NCBI GenBank assembly: GCA_958477465.1
Contig: CAUEFX010000058.1
Span: 1 to 29,427 of the forward strand
Direction of reading: 5' to 3'
DNA from: an uncultured Bacteroides sp.
GTDB taxonomy: Bacteria > Bacteroidota > Bacteroidia > Bacteroidales > Bacteroidaceae
Length of the DNA stretch: 29,427 nucleotides
Position numbers and translations under genes: made by a program. This document shows positions 1 to 8,301 of this stretch, one piece after another (position 1 is the first letter of the stretch; every line of letters starts with the position of its first letter). The notes below the pieces were generated by a model. The model did not search any database. It worked only from the letters and a program-made list of their open reading frames with translations, and had not been told where the DNA came from.

Positions 1-230
1 AAAAACTACTTTGTGAACTTTTATCTATGAAAGATTTTTAATGCGTCAGCCCTGGCTTTGTTTTCAAGGATATTCTACAGGAGGAGACCGTGTATTCCAT
101 AGGCATAGATGCCTGGAGGTATAAGGGGGCTTGTCTTCGGTAAAGTCCATGCGGATTTCCCCGTTGAATGCGCAAAGTGTCATCATACTTTCTGCGTACG
201 GTGTTATAATAAACTTTTTTTCTCTAATAT
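1..230. other. Intergenic leader, no gene recognised
   Basis: This stretch lies upstream of the rimP promoter. I found no convincing gene or RNA in it. The only open frame of note is a 40-codon minus-strand frame (64-186) that matches no family I recognise. The stretch may hold the 5' region of a divergent gene lying left of the window. Confidence 0.3.
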
Positions 231-261
231 TTTGTAGTCGAACAGATTATTTATATCTTTG
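231..261 (+). promoter_or_regulatory. Bacteroides-type promoter of the rimP-suf operon
   Basis: TTTG at 231-234 and TATCTTTG at 254-261 are separated by 19 bp. This matches the Bacteroides sigma-ABfr consensus TTTG-N19-21-TAnnTTTG. Transcription should start near 268, giving a leader of about 60 nt before rimP. No other match this good was seen between here and sufS, so it probably drives the whole rimP-nusA-infB-cvpA-suf unit. Confidence 0.65.
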
Positions 262-327
262 CAACCGAAATGGATGAAAGGTGGAGGGGCGATTAAGCTC
301 CTTTTTTTGTTCTTATATAGCTAATCA

Positions 328-795
328 ATGATAGAAAAGAAAACTGTTAGTCAGATTGTTGAAGAGTGGCTGGAGGGAAAAGACTACTTTCTGGTGGAAG
401 TAACCGTAAGCCCCGATGACAAGATTGTGGTCGAAATAGACCACGCAGAAGGTGTTTGGATTGAAGATTGCGTGGAGCTGAGCCGCTTTATCGAATCGAA
501 ACTGAACCGTGAAGAGGAAGATTACGAACTGGAAGTAGGTTCGGCAGGAATCGGACAGCCTTTTAAGGTGTTGCAGCAGTATTACAACCACATCGGCAAC
601 GATGTGGAGGTCTTGACGAAAGAGGGTCGCAAGCTGACCGGCGTGTTGAAAGAGGCCGATGAAGAGAAGTTTGTGGTGGCTGTGCAGAAAAAGGTGAAGC
701 CGGAAGGAGCAAAACGTCCCAAATTGGTGGAAGAAGATGAAACTTTCCGTTATGATGAAATAAAATACACTAAATACTTAATTAGTTTTAAATAA
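328..795 (+). CDS. rimP: Ribosome maturation factor RimP
   Basis: The 155-aa protein matches the RimP family in length and order. It has an N-terminal alpha/beta domain whose signature segment reads LEVGSAGIGQPFKVLQQY (in most bacteria LEVSSPGIDRPL), then a C-terminal SH3-like barrel from about residue 90 (VEVLTKEGRKLTGVLKEAD). RimP assists late assembly of the 30S subunit in the cytoplasm. The gene is the first of the operon and sits 2 bp before nusA, the classical rimP-nusA-infB order. The ATG at 328 is preceded by an A/T-rich leader without a Shine-Dalgarno, normal for Bacteroides. The C-terminus is lysine-rich. Identification rests on both motif and synteny. Confidence 0.95.
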   Translation: MIEKKTVSQIVEEWLEGKDYFLVEVTVSPDDKIVVEIDHAEGVWIEDCVELSRFIESKLNREEEDYELEVGSAGIGQPFKVLQQYYNHIGNDVEVLTKEGRKLTGVLKEADEEKFVVAVQKKVKPEGAKRPKLVEEDETFRYDEIKYTKYLISFK

Positions 796-797
796 TT

Positions 798-2060
798 ATG
801 GCCAAGAAAGAAGAAACAATCAGCTTGATTGATACATTTTCGGAATTTAAGGAACTGAAAAATATCGATAGAACGACGATGGTAAGCGTGCTCGAAGAGT
901 CGTTCCGTAGTGTTATCGCGAAAATGTTTGGCACTGATGAAAATTACGACGTAATTGTGAACCCGGACAAGGGGGATTTTGAAATATGGCGTAACCGCGA
1001 GGTAGTGGCAGACGAAGATTTGACAAACCCGAATATGCAGATTTCCTTGACGGAAGCACAGAAGATAGACGCTTCGTATGAAGTAGGCGAAGAGGTGACC
1101 GATGAGGTGATCTTTGCAAAGTTCGGCCGTCGTGCGATCTTGAATCTCCGCCAGACACTGGCTTCTAAGATTCTTGAGCTTGAAAAAGACAGTATTTATA
1201 ATAAATATAGTGATAAAGTAGGTACGATCATTAATGCAGAAGTATATCAGATCTGGAAAAAAGAGATGCTGCTGCTGGATGACGAAGGAAACGAACTGTT
1301 GCTGCCGAAAACAGAACAGATCCCGGCGGACTTCTACCGCAAAGGAGAAACAGCACGTGCAGTGGTGGCCCGTGTGGACAACAAAAACAACAATCCGAAG
1401 ATTATCCTTTCGCGTACATCTCCCGTTTTCCTGCAACGTCTGTTCGAAATGGAAGTACCGGAAATTAACGATGGTCTGATCACCATTAAAAAAATTGCCC
1501 GCATTCCCGGCGAACGCGCCAAAATTGCGGTAGAGTCTTATGATGACAGAATCGACCCGGTAGGAGCCTGTGTAGGTGTAAAGGGAAGTCGTATTCATGG
1601 CATCGTTCGTGAGCTTCGCAATGAGAACATCGACGTGATTAACTATACGTCGAATATCTCCTTGTTTATTCAGCGTGCCTTGAGTCCGGCAAAAATTTCT
1701 TCTATACGGTTGAACGAAGAAGAACGCAAGGCTGAGGTGTTCCTCCGCCCGGAAGAGGTTTCGCTGGCTATTGGTAAAGGCGGTTTGAATATCAAGCTTG
1801 CCAGTATGTTGACCGAGTACACTATCGACGTGTTCCGTGAACTGGATGAGAATGCGCAGGATGAGGATATCTATCTGGATGAGTTCAAAGATGAAATCGA
1901 CGGATGGGTAATCGATGCTATCAAAGCCATCGGAATTGATACGGCCAAGGCTGTGTTGAATGCGCCTCGTGAGATGTTGATCGAAAAGACGGACCTGGAA
2001 GAGGAGACTGTGGACGAGGTATTACGTATTTTGAAATCGGAGTTTGAAGACAATGAATAA
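798..2060 (+). CDS. nusA: Transcription termination/antitermination factor NusA
   Basis: The 420-aa protein has the NusA layout. An N-terminal RNA-polymerase-binding domain (about 1-130) is followed by an S1 domain (from about 140, starting KVGTIINAEV) and two KH domains. The first contains DPVGACVGVKGSRI and the second EVSLAIGKGGLNIKLAS near residue 323. It ends in one short helix-hairpin-helix-like region (IKAIGIDTAKAVLNA) and an acidic tail. At 420 residues it is shorter than E. coli NusA (495), which has two acidic-repeat domains; only one such unit is visible here. NusA binds RNA polymerase and nascent RNA to modulate pausing and termination. It starts 2 bp after rimP, so translational coupling is likely. 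Confidence 0.96.
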   Translation: MAKKEETISLIDTFSEFKELKNIDRTTMVSVLEESFRSVIAKMFGTDENYDVIVNPDKGDFEIWRNREVVADEDLTNPNMQISLTEAQKIDASYEVGEEVTDEVIFAKFGRRAILNLRQTLASKILELEKDSIYNKYSDKVGTIINAEVYQIWKKEMLLLDDEGNELLLPKTEQIPADFYRKGETARAVVARVDNKNNNPKIILSRTSPVFLQRLFEMEVPEINDGLITIKKIARIPGERAKIAVESYDDRIDPVGACVGVKGSRIHGIVRELRNENIDVINYTSNISLFIQRALSPAKISSIRLNEEERKAEVFLRPEEVSLAIGKGGLNIKLASMLTEYTIDVFRELDENAQDEDIYLDEFKDEIDGWVIDAIKAIGIDTAKAVLNAPREMLIEKTDLEEETVDEVLRILKSEFEDNE

Positions 2061-2065
2061 TTTCA

Positions 2066-2175
2066 TTTACGGTTAGACTGTTTACGATTTACGATTGGAG
2101 TTGCTCTCTATATTGTGGGTTGTAGATGAAGGAAAATTAAATGTCTGACCGGCAATCGTGAAATCGTAAATATCT
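2066..2175. repeat. Heptad-repeat inverted element between nusA and infB
   Basis: Two TTTACGA units lie in tandem at 2081-2094, with a degenerate one (TTTACGG) at 2066-2072. An inverted, slightly imperfect copy (CAATCGTGAAATCGTAAAT) follows near 2153-2171. The arms could pair across a loop of about 55 nt. The left arm and its flank at 2075-2099 recur with one mismatch at 7415-7439, so this is a dispersed family and not chance. The unit length is 7 bp. Confidence 0.75.
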
Positions 2176-2203
2176 TCACTCCATTATTCTTTTAATTTAA
2201 AGT

Positions 2204-5200
2204 ATGACGATAAGGTTAAACAAAGTAACAAGAGATTTGAATGTGGGAATCGCAACGGTAGTTGAATTCCTGCAAAAGAAAGGGTATACCGTTGAGGCAA
2301 ACCCGAATACGAAAATTACCGAAGAACAGTATGCTATGCTCGTGAAAGAGTTCAGTACAGACAAGAATCTTCGGCTTGAATCAGAACGTTTTATCCAGGA
2401 ACGTCAGAACAAGGACCGTAATAAGGCATCGGTAGCTATCGATGGTTACGAAAAGCAGCCGGAGAAACCTAAGGCGGATGATGTTATCAAGACTGTCGTT
2501 CCCGAAGATGCACGTCCGAAGTTTAAACCTGTCGGAAAAATTGATTTGAATAAATTCAACCGGAAAGCGGAGAAAGAACCGGCAAACGAATCGAAACCGC
2601 AACAGCCCGCTCCTGTGGTAGCTGAAGAAGTGAAAAAGGAGGAGGTTGCGAAACCGGTTGTTGCTGAGGTGAAGAAAGAAGAAACCGTAGCACCGGACAC
2701 ACAAACAGAACCAGTGAAGGAAAAGGTGGAGCCTGTAGTGGTAGAACAACCGAAACCGGTGGTAGTAGAAGAAAAAGTAGTGGAAGAAGTGAAAAAGGAA
2801 GAACCGAAGGTGGAGGCGACACCGGAAGTGAAAAAAGAAGAAAAGGCAGAGCCGGCAGTGAAAGCTCCGGAGGCGGCTGAAATCGGAAAGCAAGAGGACG
2901 ATGTCTTCAAGATCCGTCAGCCGGAATTTGTCTCTAAGATTAATGTTATCGGGCAGATTGACCTGGCTGCATTGAACCAGTCGACCCGGCCGAAGAAGAA
3001 ATCGAAAGAAGAAAAACGCAAGGAACGCGAAGAGAAGGAAAAGCAACGTCAGGATCAGAGAAAGCAGATGAAAGATGCGATTATCAAAGAGATCCGCAAA
3101 GACGACAGCAAGATTGCCAAAGGGGCTTCTAAAGAGAGTGCCGATGCGAACGGAAAGAAAAAACGTATCCGCATCAATAAGGAAAAGGTGGATGTCAACA
3201 ATGTGGCCTCTAATTTTACGCATCCTACTCCCAATAGCCAGAAACCTGCCGGACAAGGCGGTGGGCAAAACCGGAATCGTAACAACAATAAAGATCGCTT
3301 CAAGAAGCCGGTTGTAAAACAGGAAGTGAGCGAGGAAGACGTAGCCAAGCAGGTAAAAGAAACGCTGGCCCGTTTGACAACAAAAGGCAAAAACAAGGCT
3401 TCCAAATACCGTAAGGAAAAACGGGAAATGGTTTCCAACCGTATGCAGGAACTGGAAAACCAGGAGATGGAAGAGAGCAAGGTGTTGAAGCTGACGGAAT
3501 TCGTAACCGCCAACGAGCTGGCGAGCATGATGGATGTATCTGTCAATCAGGTTATCGCTACTTGTATGAGCATCGGTATAATGGTTTCCATCAACCAGCG
3601 TCTGGATGCGGAAACAATTAATCTGGTGGCGGAAGAGTTCGGCTTCAAGACGGAATATGTAAGTGCGGAAGTGGCACAGGCCATCGTCGAGGAAGAGGAT
3701 GCGGAAGAGGATCTGCAGCCGCGTGCACCGATTGTAACGGTGATGGGACACGTAGACCACGGTAAGACTTCGTTGCTCGACTATATCCGTAAGGCAAACG
3801 TTATCGCCGGTGAGGCCGGTGGTATCACGCAGCATATCGGTGCTTACCACGTGACACTGGAAGACGGACGTAAGATTACTTTCCTGGATACTCCTGGACA
3901 TGAGGCGTTTACGGCCATGCGTGCCCGTGGTGCGAAAGTGACGGATATCGCCATCATCATTGTTGCGGCTGATGATAATGTGATGCCGCAAACGAAGGAG
4001 GCCATCAACCATGCAATGGCTGCCGGTGTGCCTATCGTATTTGCCATCAATAAAGTGGATAAGCCGACGGCTAATCCGGATAAGATTAAAGAAGAGCTGG
4101 CTGCTATGAATTTCCTCGTGGAAGAATGGGGAGGTAAATACCAGTCACAAGATATCTCTGCCAAGAAAGGTCAGGGCGTTAGCGAGTTGATGGAAAAAGT
4201 ATTGCTTGAAGCCGAGATGCTCGAACTGAAAGCCAATCCGAACCGTAATGCCACGGGATCTATCATTGAATCCACTTTGGACAAAGGACGTGGCTATGTG
4301 GCTACGGTACTCGTATCCAACGGTACGCTGAAAGTGGGAGACATCGTGTTGGCAGGAACAAGCTACGGACGTGTGAAAGCCATGTTCAATGAACGTAACC
4401 AGCGCATTAAATCGGCCGGTCCTTCGGAACCTGCATTGATCTTAGGATTGAACGGTGCACCGGCTGCCGGTGATACTTTCCACGTGGTAGAGTCCGATCA
4501 GGAAGCGCGTGAGATTACCAGTAAGCGTGAGCAGCTGCAACGTGAACAGGGCTTGCGTACGCAGAAGATTCTTACATTGGATGAGTTGGGCCGCCGTATT
4601 GCATTGGGCAACTTCCAGGAACTGAATATCATCGTGAAAGGTGACGTGGATGGTTCGGTAGAAGCTCTGAGCGACTCACTGATCAAACTCTCCACTCCGC
4701 AAATTCAGGTGAATGTGATCCATAAGGGTGTGGGACAGATTTCCGAATCGGATGTATCTTTGGCTGCTGCCTCTGATGCTATCATCATCGGATTCCAGGT
4801 TCGTCCTTCCGGTGCTGCCGAGAGAATGGCGGACAAGGAAGGGGTGGATATCCGCAAATACTCGGTTATCTACGATGCCATCGAAGAGGTGAAAGCGGCC
4901 ATGGAAGGTATGTTGGCTCCGGAAGTGAAAGAGGTGGTTACTGCCACTATCGAGGTTCGCGAGGTGTTCAACATCACGAAAGTCGGTACGGTTGCCGGTG
5001 CGATGGTGAAGACCGGAAAAGTGAAACGCAGCGACAAGGCGCGCCTGATTCGCGACGGTATCGTTATCTTCTCGGGAGCTATCAACGCATTGAAACGTTT
5101 CAAGGACGATGTGAAGGAAGTCGGAACGAACTTCGAGTGCGGTATCAGCCTGGTAGGTACGAACGACTTGAAGGTGGGCGATATGATCGAAACGTATGAA

Positions 5201-5227
5201 GAAATAGAGGTAAAACAAACACTATAA
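2204..5227 (+). CDS. infB: Translation initiation factor IF-2
   Basis: The 1007-aa protein carries the GTPase that places initiator tRNA on the 30S subunit. The N-terminal IF2_N-type module (residues 1-60) is followed by a long low-complexity linker rich in Val, Glu, Lys and Pro (about 110-240) and a highly basic Lys/Arg/Asn segment to about 400. A second IF2_N-like segment begins LTEFVTANELASMMDVS. The G domain has G1 GHVDHGKT at residues 515-522, G3 DTPGHEAF and G4 NKVD. Domains II, III and IV follow. E. coli IF-2 is 890 aa, so the extra length is in the linker, as is usual in Bacteroidetes. The gene is separated from nusA by a 143-bp gap holding a heptad repeat. Confidence 0.97.
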   Translation: MTIRLNKVTRDLNVGIATVVEFLQKKGYTVEANPNTKITEEQYAMLVKEFSTDKNLRLESERFIQERQNKDRNKASVAIDGYEKQPEKPKADDVIKTVVPEDARPKFKPVGKIDLNKFNRKAEKEPANESKPQQPAPVVAEEVKKEEVAKPVVAEVKKEETVAPDTQTEPVKEKVEPVVVEQPKPVVVEEKVVEEVKKEEPKVEATPEVKKEEKAEPAVKAPEAAEIGKQEDDVFKIRQPEFVSKINVIGQIDLAALNQSTRPKKKSKEEKRKEREEKEKQRQDQRKQMKDAIIKEIRKDDSKIAKGASKESADANGKKKRIRINKEKVDVNNVASNFTHPTPNSQKPAGQGGGQNRNRNNNKDRFKKPVVKQEVSEEDVAKQVKETLARLTTKGKNKASKYRKEKREMVSNRMQELENQEMEESKVLKLTEFVTANELASMMDVSVNQVIATCMSIGIMVSINQRLDAETINLVAEEFGFKTEYVSAEVAQAIVEEEDAEEDLQPRAPIVTVMGHVDHGKTSLLDYIRKANVIAGEAGGITQHIGAYHVTLEDGRKITFLDTPGHEAFTAMRARGAKVTDIAIIIVAADDNVMPQTKEAINHAMAAGVPIVFAINKVDKPTANPDKIKEELAAMNFLVEEWGGKYQSQDISAKKGQGVSELMEKVLLEAEMLELKANPNRNATGSIIESTLDKGRGYVATVLVSNGTLKVGDIVLAGTSYGRVKAMFNERNQRIKSAGPSEPALILGLNGAPAAGDTFHVVESDQEAREITSKREQLQREQGLRTQKILTLDELGRRIALGNFQELNIIVKGDVDGSVEALSDSLIKLSTPQIQVNVIHKGVGQISESDVSLAAASDAIIIGFQVRPSGAAERMADKEGVDIRKYSVIYDAIEEVKAAMEGMLAPEVKEVVTATIEVREVFNITKVGTVAGAMVKTGKVKRSDKARLIRDGIVIFSGAINALKRFKDDVKEVGTNFECGISLVGTNDLKVGDMIETYEEIEVKQTL

Positions 5228-5265
5228 AATGGATTGAAGACCTTATTGGGTTGGAAGTCTTATTT

Positions 5266-5440
5266 AGTTGAAAGTTGAGAGTTGAAAGTTGAAAGTTACT
5301 TGCAATGTGATAGATAATGCAGTTGGTTTTTAACTCTCAACTCTCAACTGTTTTCCGACTTTAGACAGAGTCTGAGTTTTTAGTTCTCGACTTTCAACTT
5401 TCAACTGAATAGGGTTTTCGACTCTTAACATTCAACTGTA
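5266..5440. repeat. Heptad array with inverted copies between infB and cvpA
   Basis: Four tandem 7-mers of the type AGTTGAA occupy 5266-5293, plus a degenerate fifth. The complementary type follows in two blocks: AACTCTC/AACTCTC/AACTGTT at 5332-5352 and GACTTTC/AACTTTC/AACTGAA at 5389-5409. A looser block (ACTCTTA, ACATTCA, ACTGTAT) lies at 5421-5441, just before the cvpA start. The first block can pair with either complementary block, so two alternative hairpins are possible in the mRNA. The 216-bp gap holds no other recognisable signal. Confidence 0.8.
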
Positions 5441-5443
5441 TTC

Positions 5444-5950
5444 ATGGTAACTATCGATATTGTAATTCTGGTTATGGTCGGTGCCGGTGTGGTTGTTGGC
5501 TTTATGAAGGGTTTCATCAGGCAGCTTGCTTCCATATTGGGATTGATCGTGGGATTGCTGGCGGCAAAGGCGTTGTATGCGTCATTGGCGGAGAAGCTCT
5601 GTCCTACGGTGACCGACTCGATGACGGTAGCGCAGATTCTTGCTTTTGTCATCATCTGGATTGCCGTACCGCTGATTTTTACTCTGGTGGCGTCGTTGCT
5701 GACCAAAGCGATGGAGGCCGTCTCCTTGGGATGGCTGAACCGCTGGCTCGGCAGTGGTTTGGGAGCATTGAAGTTTCTGTTGCTCACCAGCCTGATCATT
5801 TGCGTAATAGAATTTATCGATGCAGACAACACGCTGATCAGTAAAACAAAAAAGGAGGAATCTGTGTTATATTACCCTATGGAAAAGTTTGCGGGAATAT
5901 TCTTCCCTGTGGCAAAAGAAGTGACACAACAATATATACTCAATAAATGA
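5444..5950 (+). CDS. CvpA family inner-membrane protein
   Basis: The 168-aa protein has about four hydrophobic segments: near residues 2-20 (IDIVILVMVGAGVVVGF), 25-45, 63-85 and 104-125. It includes the glycine-rich start and the GFIRQLASILGLIVGLLAA segment typical of the CvpA (colicin V production) family. The molecular role of the family is poorly defined; it has been linked to envelope homeostasis and bile-salt tolerance in enteric bacteria. Its stop overlaps the sufB start by 4 bp (ATGA at 5947-5950), implying translational coupling to the iron-sulfur genes. The start at 5444 immediately follows a heptad-repeat gap. Nothing in the sequence shows a direct role in Fe-S assembly. Confidence 0.85.
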   Translation: MVTIDIVILVMVGAGVVVGFMKGFIRQLASILGLIVGLLAAKALYASLAEKLCPTVTDSMTVAQILAFVIIWIAVPLIFTLVASLLTKAMEAVSLGWLNRWLGSGLGALKFLLLTSLIICVIEFIDADNTLISKTKKEESVLYYPMEKFAGIFFPVAKEVTQQYILNK

Positions 5951-7404
5951 TGCAACAAGAAGACCCCAATAAATATGTAAAGGAACTTACGCAGGAGAAG
6001 TATAAATATGGCTTCACTACGGAGGTGCATACGGATATCATCCAGAAAGGACTCAATGAAGATGTAATCCGTCTCATCTCTTCCAAAAAGGAGGAACCGG
6101 AATGGTTGCTGGAGTTCCGCTTGAAAGCGTTCCGCTATTGGCAGACGCTGGAGATGCCTACTTGGGCGCATCTCCGTATCCCTGAGATAGATTATCAGGC
6201 AATATCTTACTATGCCGACCCGACAAAGAAGAAAGAAGGACCGAAAAACAGGGAGGAGGTAGATCCGGAGTTGATAAAGACATTCAATAAATTAGGTATT
6301 CCGCTGGAAGAGCAGATGGCGCTGAGCGGGATGGCGGTGGATGCCGTGATGGACTCGGTCTCTGTAAAGACTACTTACAAGGAGACACTGATGGAGAAAG
6401 GGATCATTTTCTGCTCGTTCAGCGAGGCGGTCCGTGAACACCCCGACCTGGTGAAGAAATACCTTGGCTCGGTGGTCGGTTATCGTGATAATTTCTTTGC
6501 TGCCTTGAATTCGGCCGTGTTCTCCGACGGCTCATTTGTCTATATCCCGAAGGGCGTCCGCTGCCCGATGGAGCTTTCGACTTACTTCCGTATCAATGCG
6601 GCAAACACGGGGCAGTTTGAGCGTACCTTGATTGTGGCCGATGACGATTCGTATGTCTCCTACCTGGAGGGATGTACTGCACCGATGCGTGACGAAAACC
6701 AGTTGCATGCCGCCATTGTGGAAATCATGGTGCACGATCGGGCCGAAGTGAAATATTCTACTGTCCAGAATTGGTATCCGGGAGATGCCGAAGGAAAAGG
6801 AGGCGTCTATAACTTTGTGACGAAGCGCGGCAACTGCAAGGGAGTAAACAGTAAACTGTCGTGGACACAGGTGGAGACCGGTTCGGCGATTACCTGGAAA
6901 TACCCTTCCTGCATCCTCTCCGGTGACAACTCTACGGCCGAATTTTATTCGGTGGCGGTGACAAACAATTACCAGCAGGCAGATACCGGTACGAAGATGA
7001 TTCATCTTGGGAAGAATACCCGCAGCACGATTGTAAGTAAGGGAATCTCGGCAGGGAAGAGCGAAAACTCCTATCGTGGGCTGGTCCGCGTATCCGAAAG
7101 GGCGGACAATGCCCGTAATTACAGTCAATGCGACTCGCTGCTGTTAGGAGATAAATGCGGCGCTCACACATTCCCTTATATGGACATCCACAATGAGACG
7201 GCTGTAGTGGAGCATGAAGCTACCACCAGTAAAATCAGTGAGGACCAGATATTCTATTGCAATCAGCGTGGTATCCCGACCGAGGATGCCATCGGGCTTA
7301 TTGTAAACGGGTATGCCAAAGAGGTGCTGAACAAACTTCCGATGGAGTTTGCCGTGGAAGCGCAAAAGCTGTTGGCAGTATCGTTGGAAGGCAGCGTAGG
7401 ATGA
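5947..7404 (+). CDS. sufB: Fe-S cluster assembly scaffold SufB
   Basis: The 485-aa protein has the SufB signature blocks: the N-terminal LTQEKYKYGF, then YIPKGVRCPMELSTYFRIN, SYLEGCTAP and NWYPGDAEGKGGVYNFVTKRG. The C-terminal core is GDKCGAHTFPYMDIHNETAV, followed by HEATTSKISEDQIFYCNQRG. Cys404 and Glu432 lie at about the positions of the cysteine and glutamate implicated in cluster building in E. coli SufB. SufB forms the SufBC2D complex that assembles Fe-S clusters from sulfide delivered by SufS. The gene overlaps cvpA by 4 bp; a second ATG lies directly after the first and would give a one-residue shorter product. A 111-bp gap with a strong hairpin separates it from sufC. Confidence 0.96.
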   Translation: MMQQEDPNKYVKELTQEKYKYGFTTEVHTDIIQKGLNEDVIRLISSKKEEPEWLLEFRLKAFRYWQTLEMPTWAHLRIPEIDYQAISYYADPTKKKEGPKNREEVDPELIKTFNKLGIPLEEQMALSGMAVDAVMDSVSVKTTYKETLMEKGIIFCSFSEAVREHPDLVKKYLGSVVGYRDNFFAALNSAVFSDGSFVYIPKGVRCPMELSTYFRINAANTGQFERTLIVADDDSYVSYLEGCTAPMRDENQLHAAIVEIMVHDRAEVKYSTVQNWYPGDAEGKGGVYNFVTKRGNCKGVNSKLSWTQVETGSAITWKYPSCILSGDNSTAEFYSVAVTNNYQQADTGTKMIHLGKNTRSTIVSKGISAGKSENSYRGLVRVSERADNARNYSQCDSLLLGDKCGAHTFPYMDIHNETAVVEHEATTSKISEDQIFYCNQRGIPTEDAIGLIVNGYAKEVLNKLPMEFAVEAQKLLAVSLEGSVG

Positions 7405-7414
7405 TTGGACAATC

Positions 7415-7515
7415 AGACGGTTTACGATTTACGATTGGAACTGAATAGTAAATGTGAATCGTCTTGGAAGCATTATCAATCGTAAATCGTAAATTGTAAA
7501 ATCGTAAATATAATC
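7415..7515. repeat. Heptad-repeat hairpin between sufB and sufC
   Basis: The left arm at 7421-7437 (TTTACGATTTACGATTG) and the right arm at 7477-7493 (CAATCGTAAATCGTAAA) are perfect reverse complements over 17 bp with a 39-nt loop. The right side continues with further units (TTGTAAAATCGTAAATAT) to the sufC start. The unit period is 7 bp. Position 7415-7439 repeats 2075-2099 with a single mismatch. In mRNA the hairpin would sit between the sufB stop and sufC start. No U-run follows, so it does not look like a terminator. Confidence 0.8.
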
Positions 7516-8271
7516 ATGTTAGAGATAAAAGACTTGCATGCCAGTATTAATGGCAAAGAGATATTGAAAGGCATCAACCTGACTGTGAATGCAGGAGAGG
7601 TACACGCTATCATGGGGCCCAACGGTTCGGGTAAGAGTACGCTTTCTTCCGTACTGGTGGGGAATCCGGCGTATGAGGTGACGAAGGGAAGTGTGACTTT
7701 TAATGGCAAGAACTTGCTGGAGTTGACTCCGGAAGACCGCAGCCATGAAGGGATTTTCCTCAGTTTCCAGTATCCCGTGGAAATTCCCGGAGTGAGCATG
7801 GTGAATTTCATGCGTGCGGCGGTGAATGAACAGCGTAAGTATAAAGGACTTCCCGCTCTGACGGCGAGTGAATTCCTGAAGTTGATGCGTGAGAAACGGG
7901 CGGTGGTAGAACTGGACAACAAGCTTGCCAACCGCTCGGTGAATGAAGGCTTTTCCGGCGGTGAGAAGAAACGCAACGAGATATTCCAGATGGCCATGCT
8001 CGAACCGCGTCTCAGCATCCTCGACGAAACGGATTCCGGTCTGGATATCGATGCGCTTCGCATCGTAGCCGAAGGGGTTAATAAATTGAAGACTCCCGAG
8101 ACGAGTTGCATTGTCATCACTCACTACCAGCGTCTGTTGGATTACATCAAACCGGATGTCGTACATGTGCTTTATAAAGGGCGCATCGTGAAGACCGGTA
8201 CTCCCGAACTGGCACTCGAGTTGGAAGAGAAAGGATACGATTGGATTAAGAAAGAACTTAATGATCTGTAA
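7516..8271 (+). CDS. sufC: Fe-S cluster assembly ATPase SufC
   Basis: The 251-aa protein is a cytosolic ABC-type ATPase. Walker A is GPNGSGKST at residues 34-42. The Q-loop region reads FLSFQYPVEIPGVS, the ABC signature FSGGEKKRNE starts at residue 146, and Walker B is LSILDETDSGLD from residue 166. The H-loop reads CIVITHYQRLL. The SufC-specific variants (SGGEKKRNEI, LDETDSGLDIDAL) exclude a transporter ATPase. SufC dimerises on SufB-SufD, and ATP hydrolysis remodels the scaffold. The protein matches the family length of about 250 aa. It lies between sufB and sufD with gaps of 111 and 30 bp. Confidence 0.97.
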   Translation: MLEIKDLHASINGKEILKGINLTVNAGEVHAIMGPNGSGKSTLSSVLVGNPAYEVTKGSVTFNGKNLLELTPEDRSHEGIFLSFQYPVEIPGVSMVNFMRAAVNEQRKYKGLPALTASEFLKLMREKRAVVELDNKLANRSVNEGFSGGEKKRNEIFQMAMLEPRLSILDETDSGLDIDALRIVAEGVNKLKTPETSCIVITHYQRLLDYIKPDVVHVLYKGRIVKTGTPELALELEEKGYDWIKKELNDL

Positions 8272-8273
8272 AT

Positions 8274-8296
8274 CATAATTCATCACTCATAAATCA
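8274..8296. repeat. Short heptad repeat between sufC and sufD
   Basis: The 30-bp gap reads as three consecutive 7-mers beginning with CAT: CATAATT (8274-8280), CATCACT (8281-8287) and CATAAAT (8288-8294), then CA. Each keeps the CAT start and 7-bp spacing while the rest varies. The sequence differs from the other heptad gaps in the operon, but the period is the same. Confidence 0.5.
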
Positions 8297-8301
8297 ATAA
8301 G

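Noticed and set aside
64..186. 40-codon minus-strand frame near the left edge
   Set aside because: No known family, no promoter or leader signal visible. Could be real, but the evidence is too weak.
2381..4012. 543-codon open frame antisense to infB
   Set aside because: It mirrors the Glu/Lys-rich linker and G domain of infB, is His/Phe/Leu/Arg-rich, has no family resemblance and no promoter or leader of its own. It is a by-product of infB codon use.
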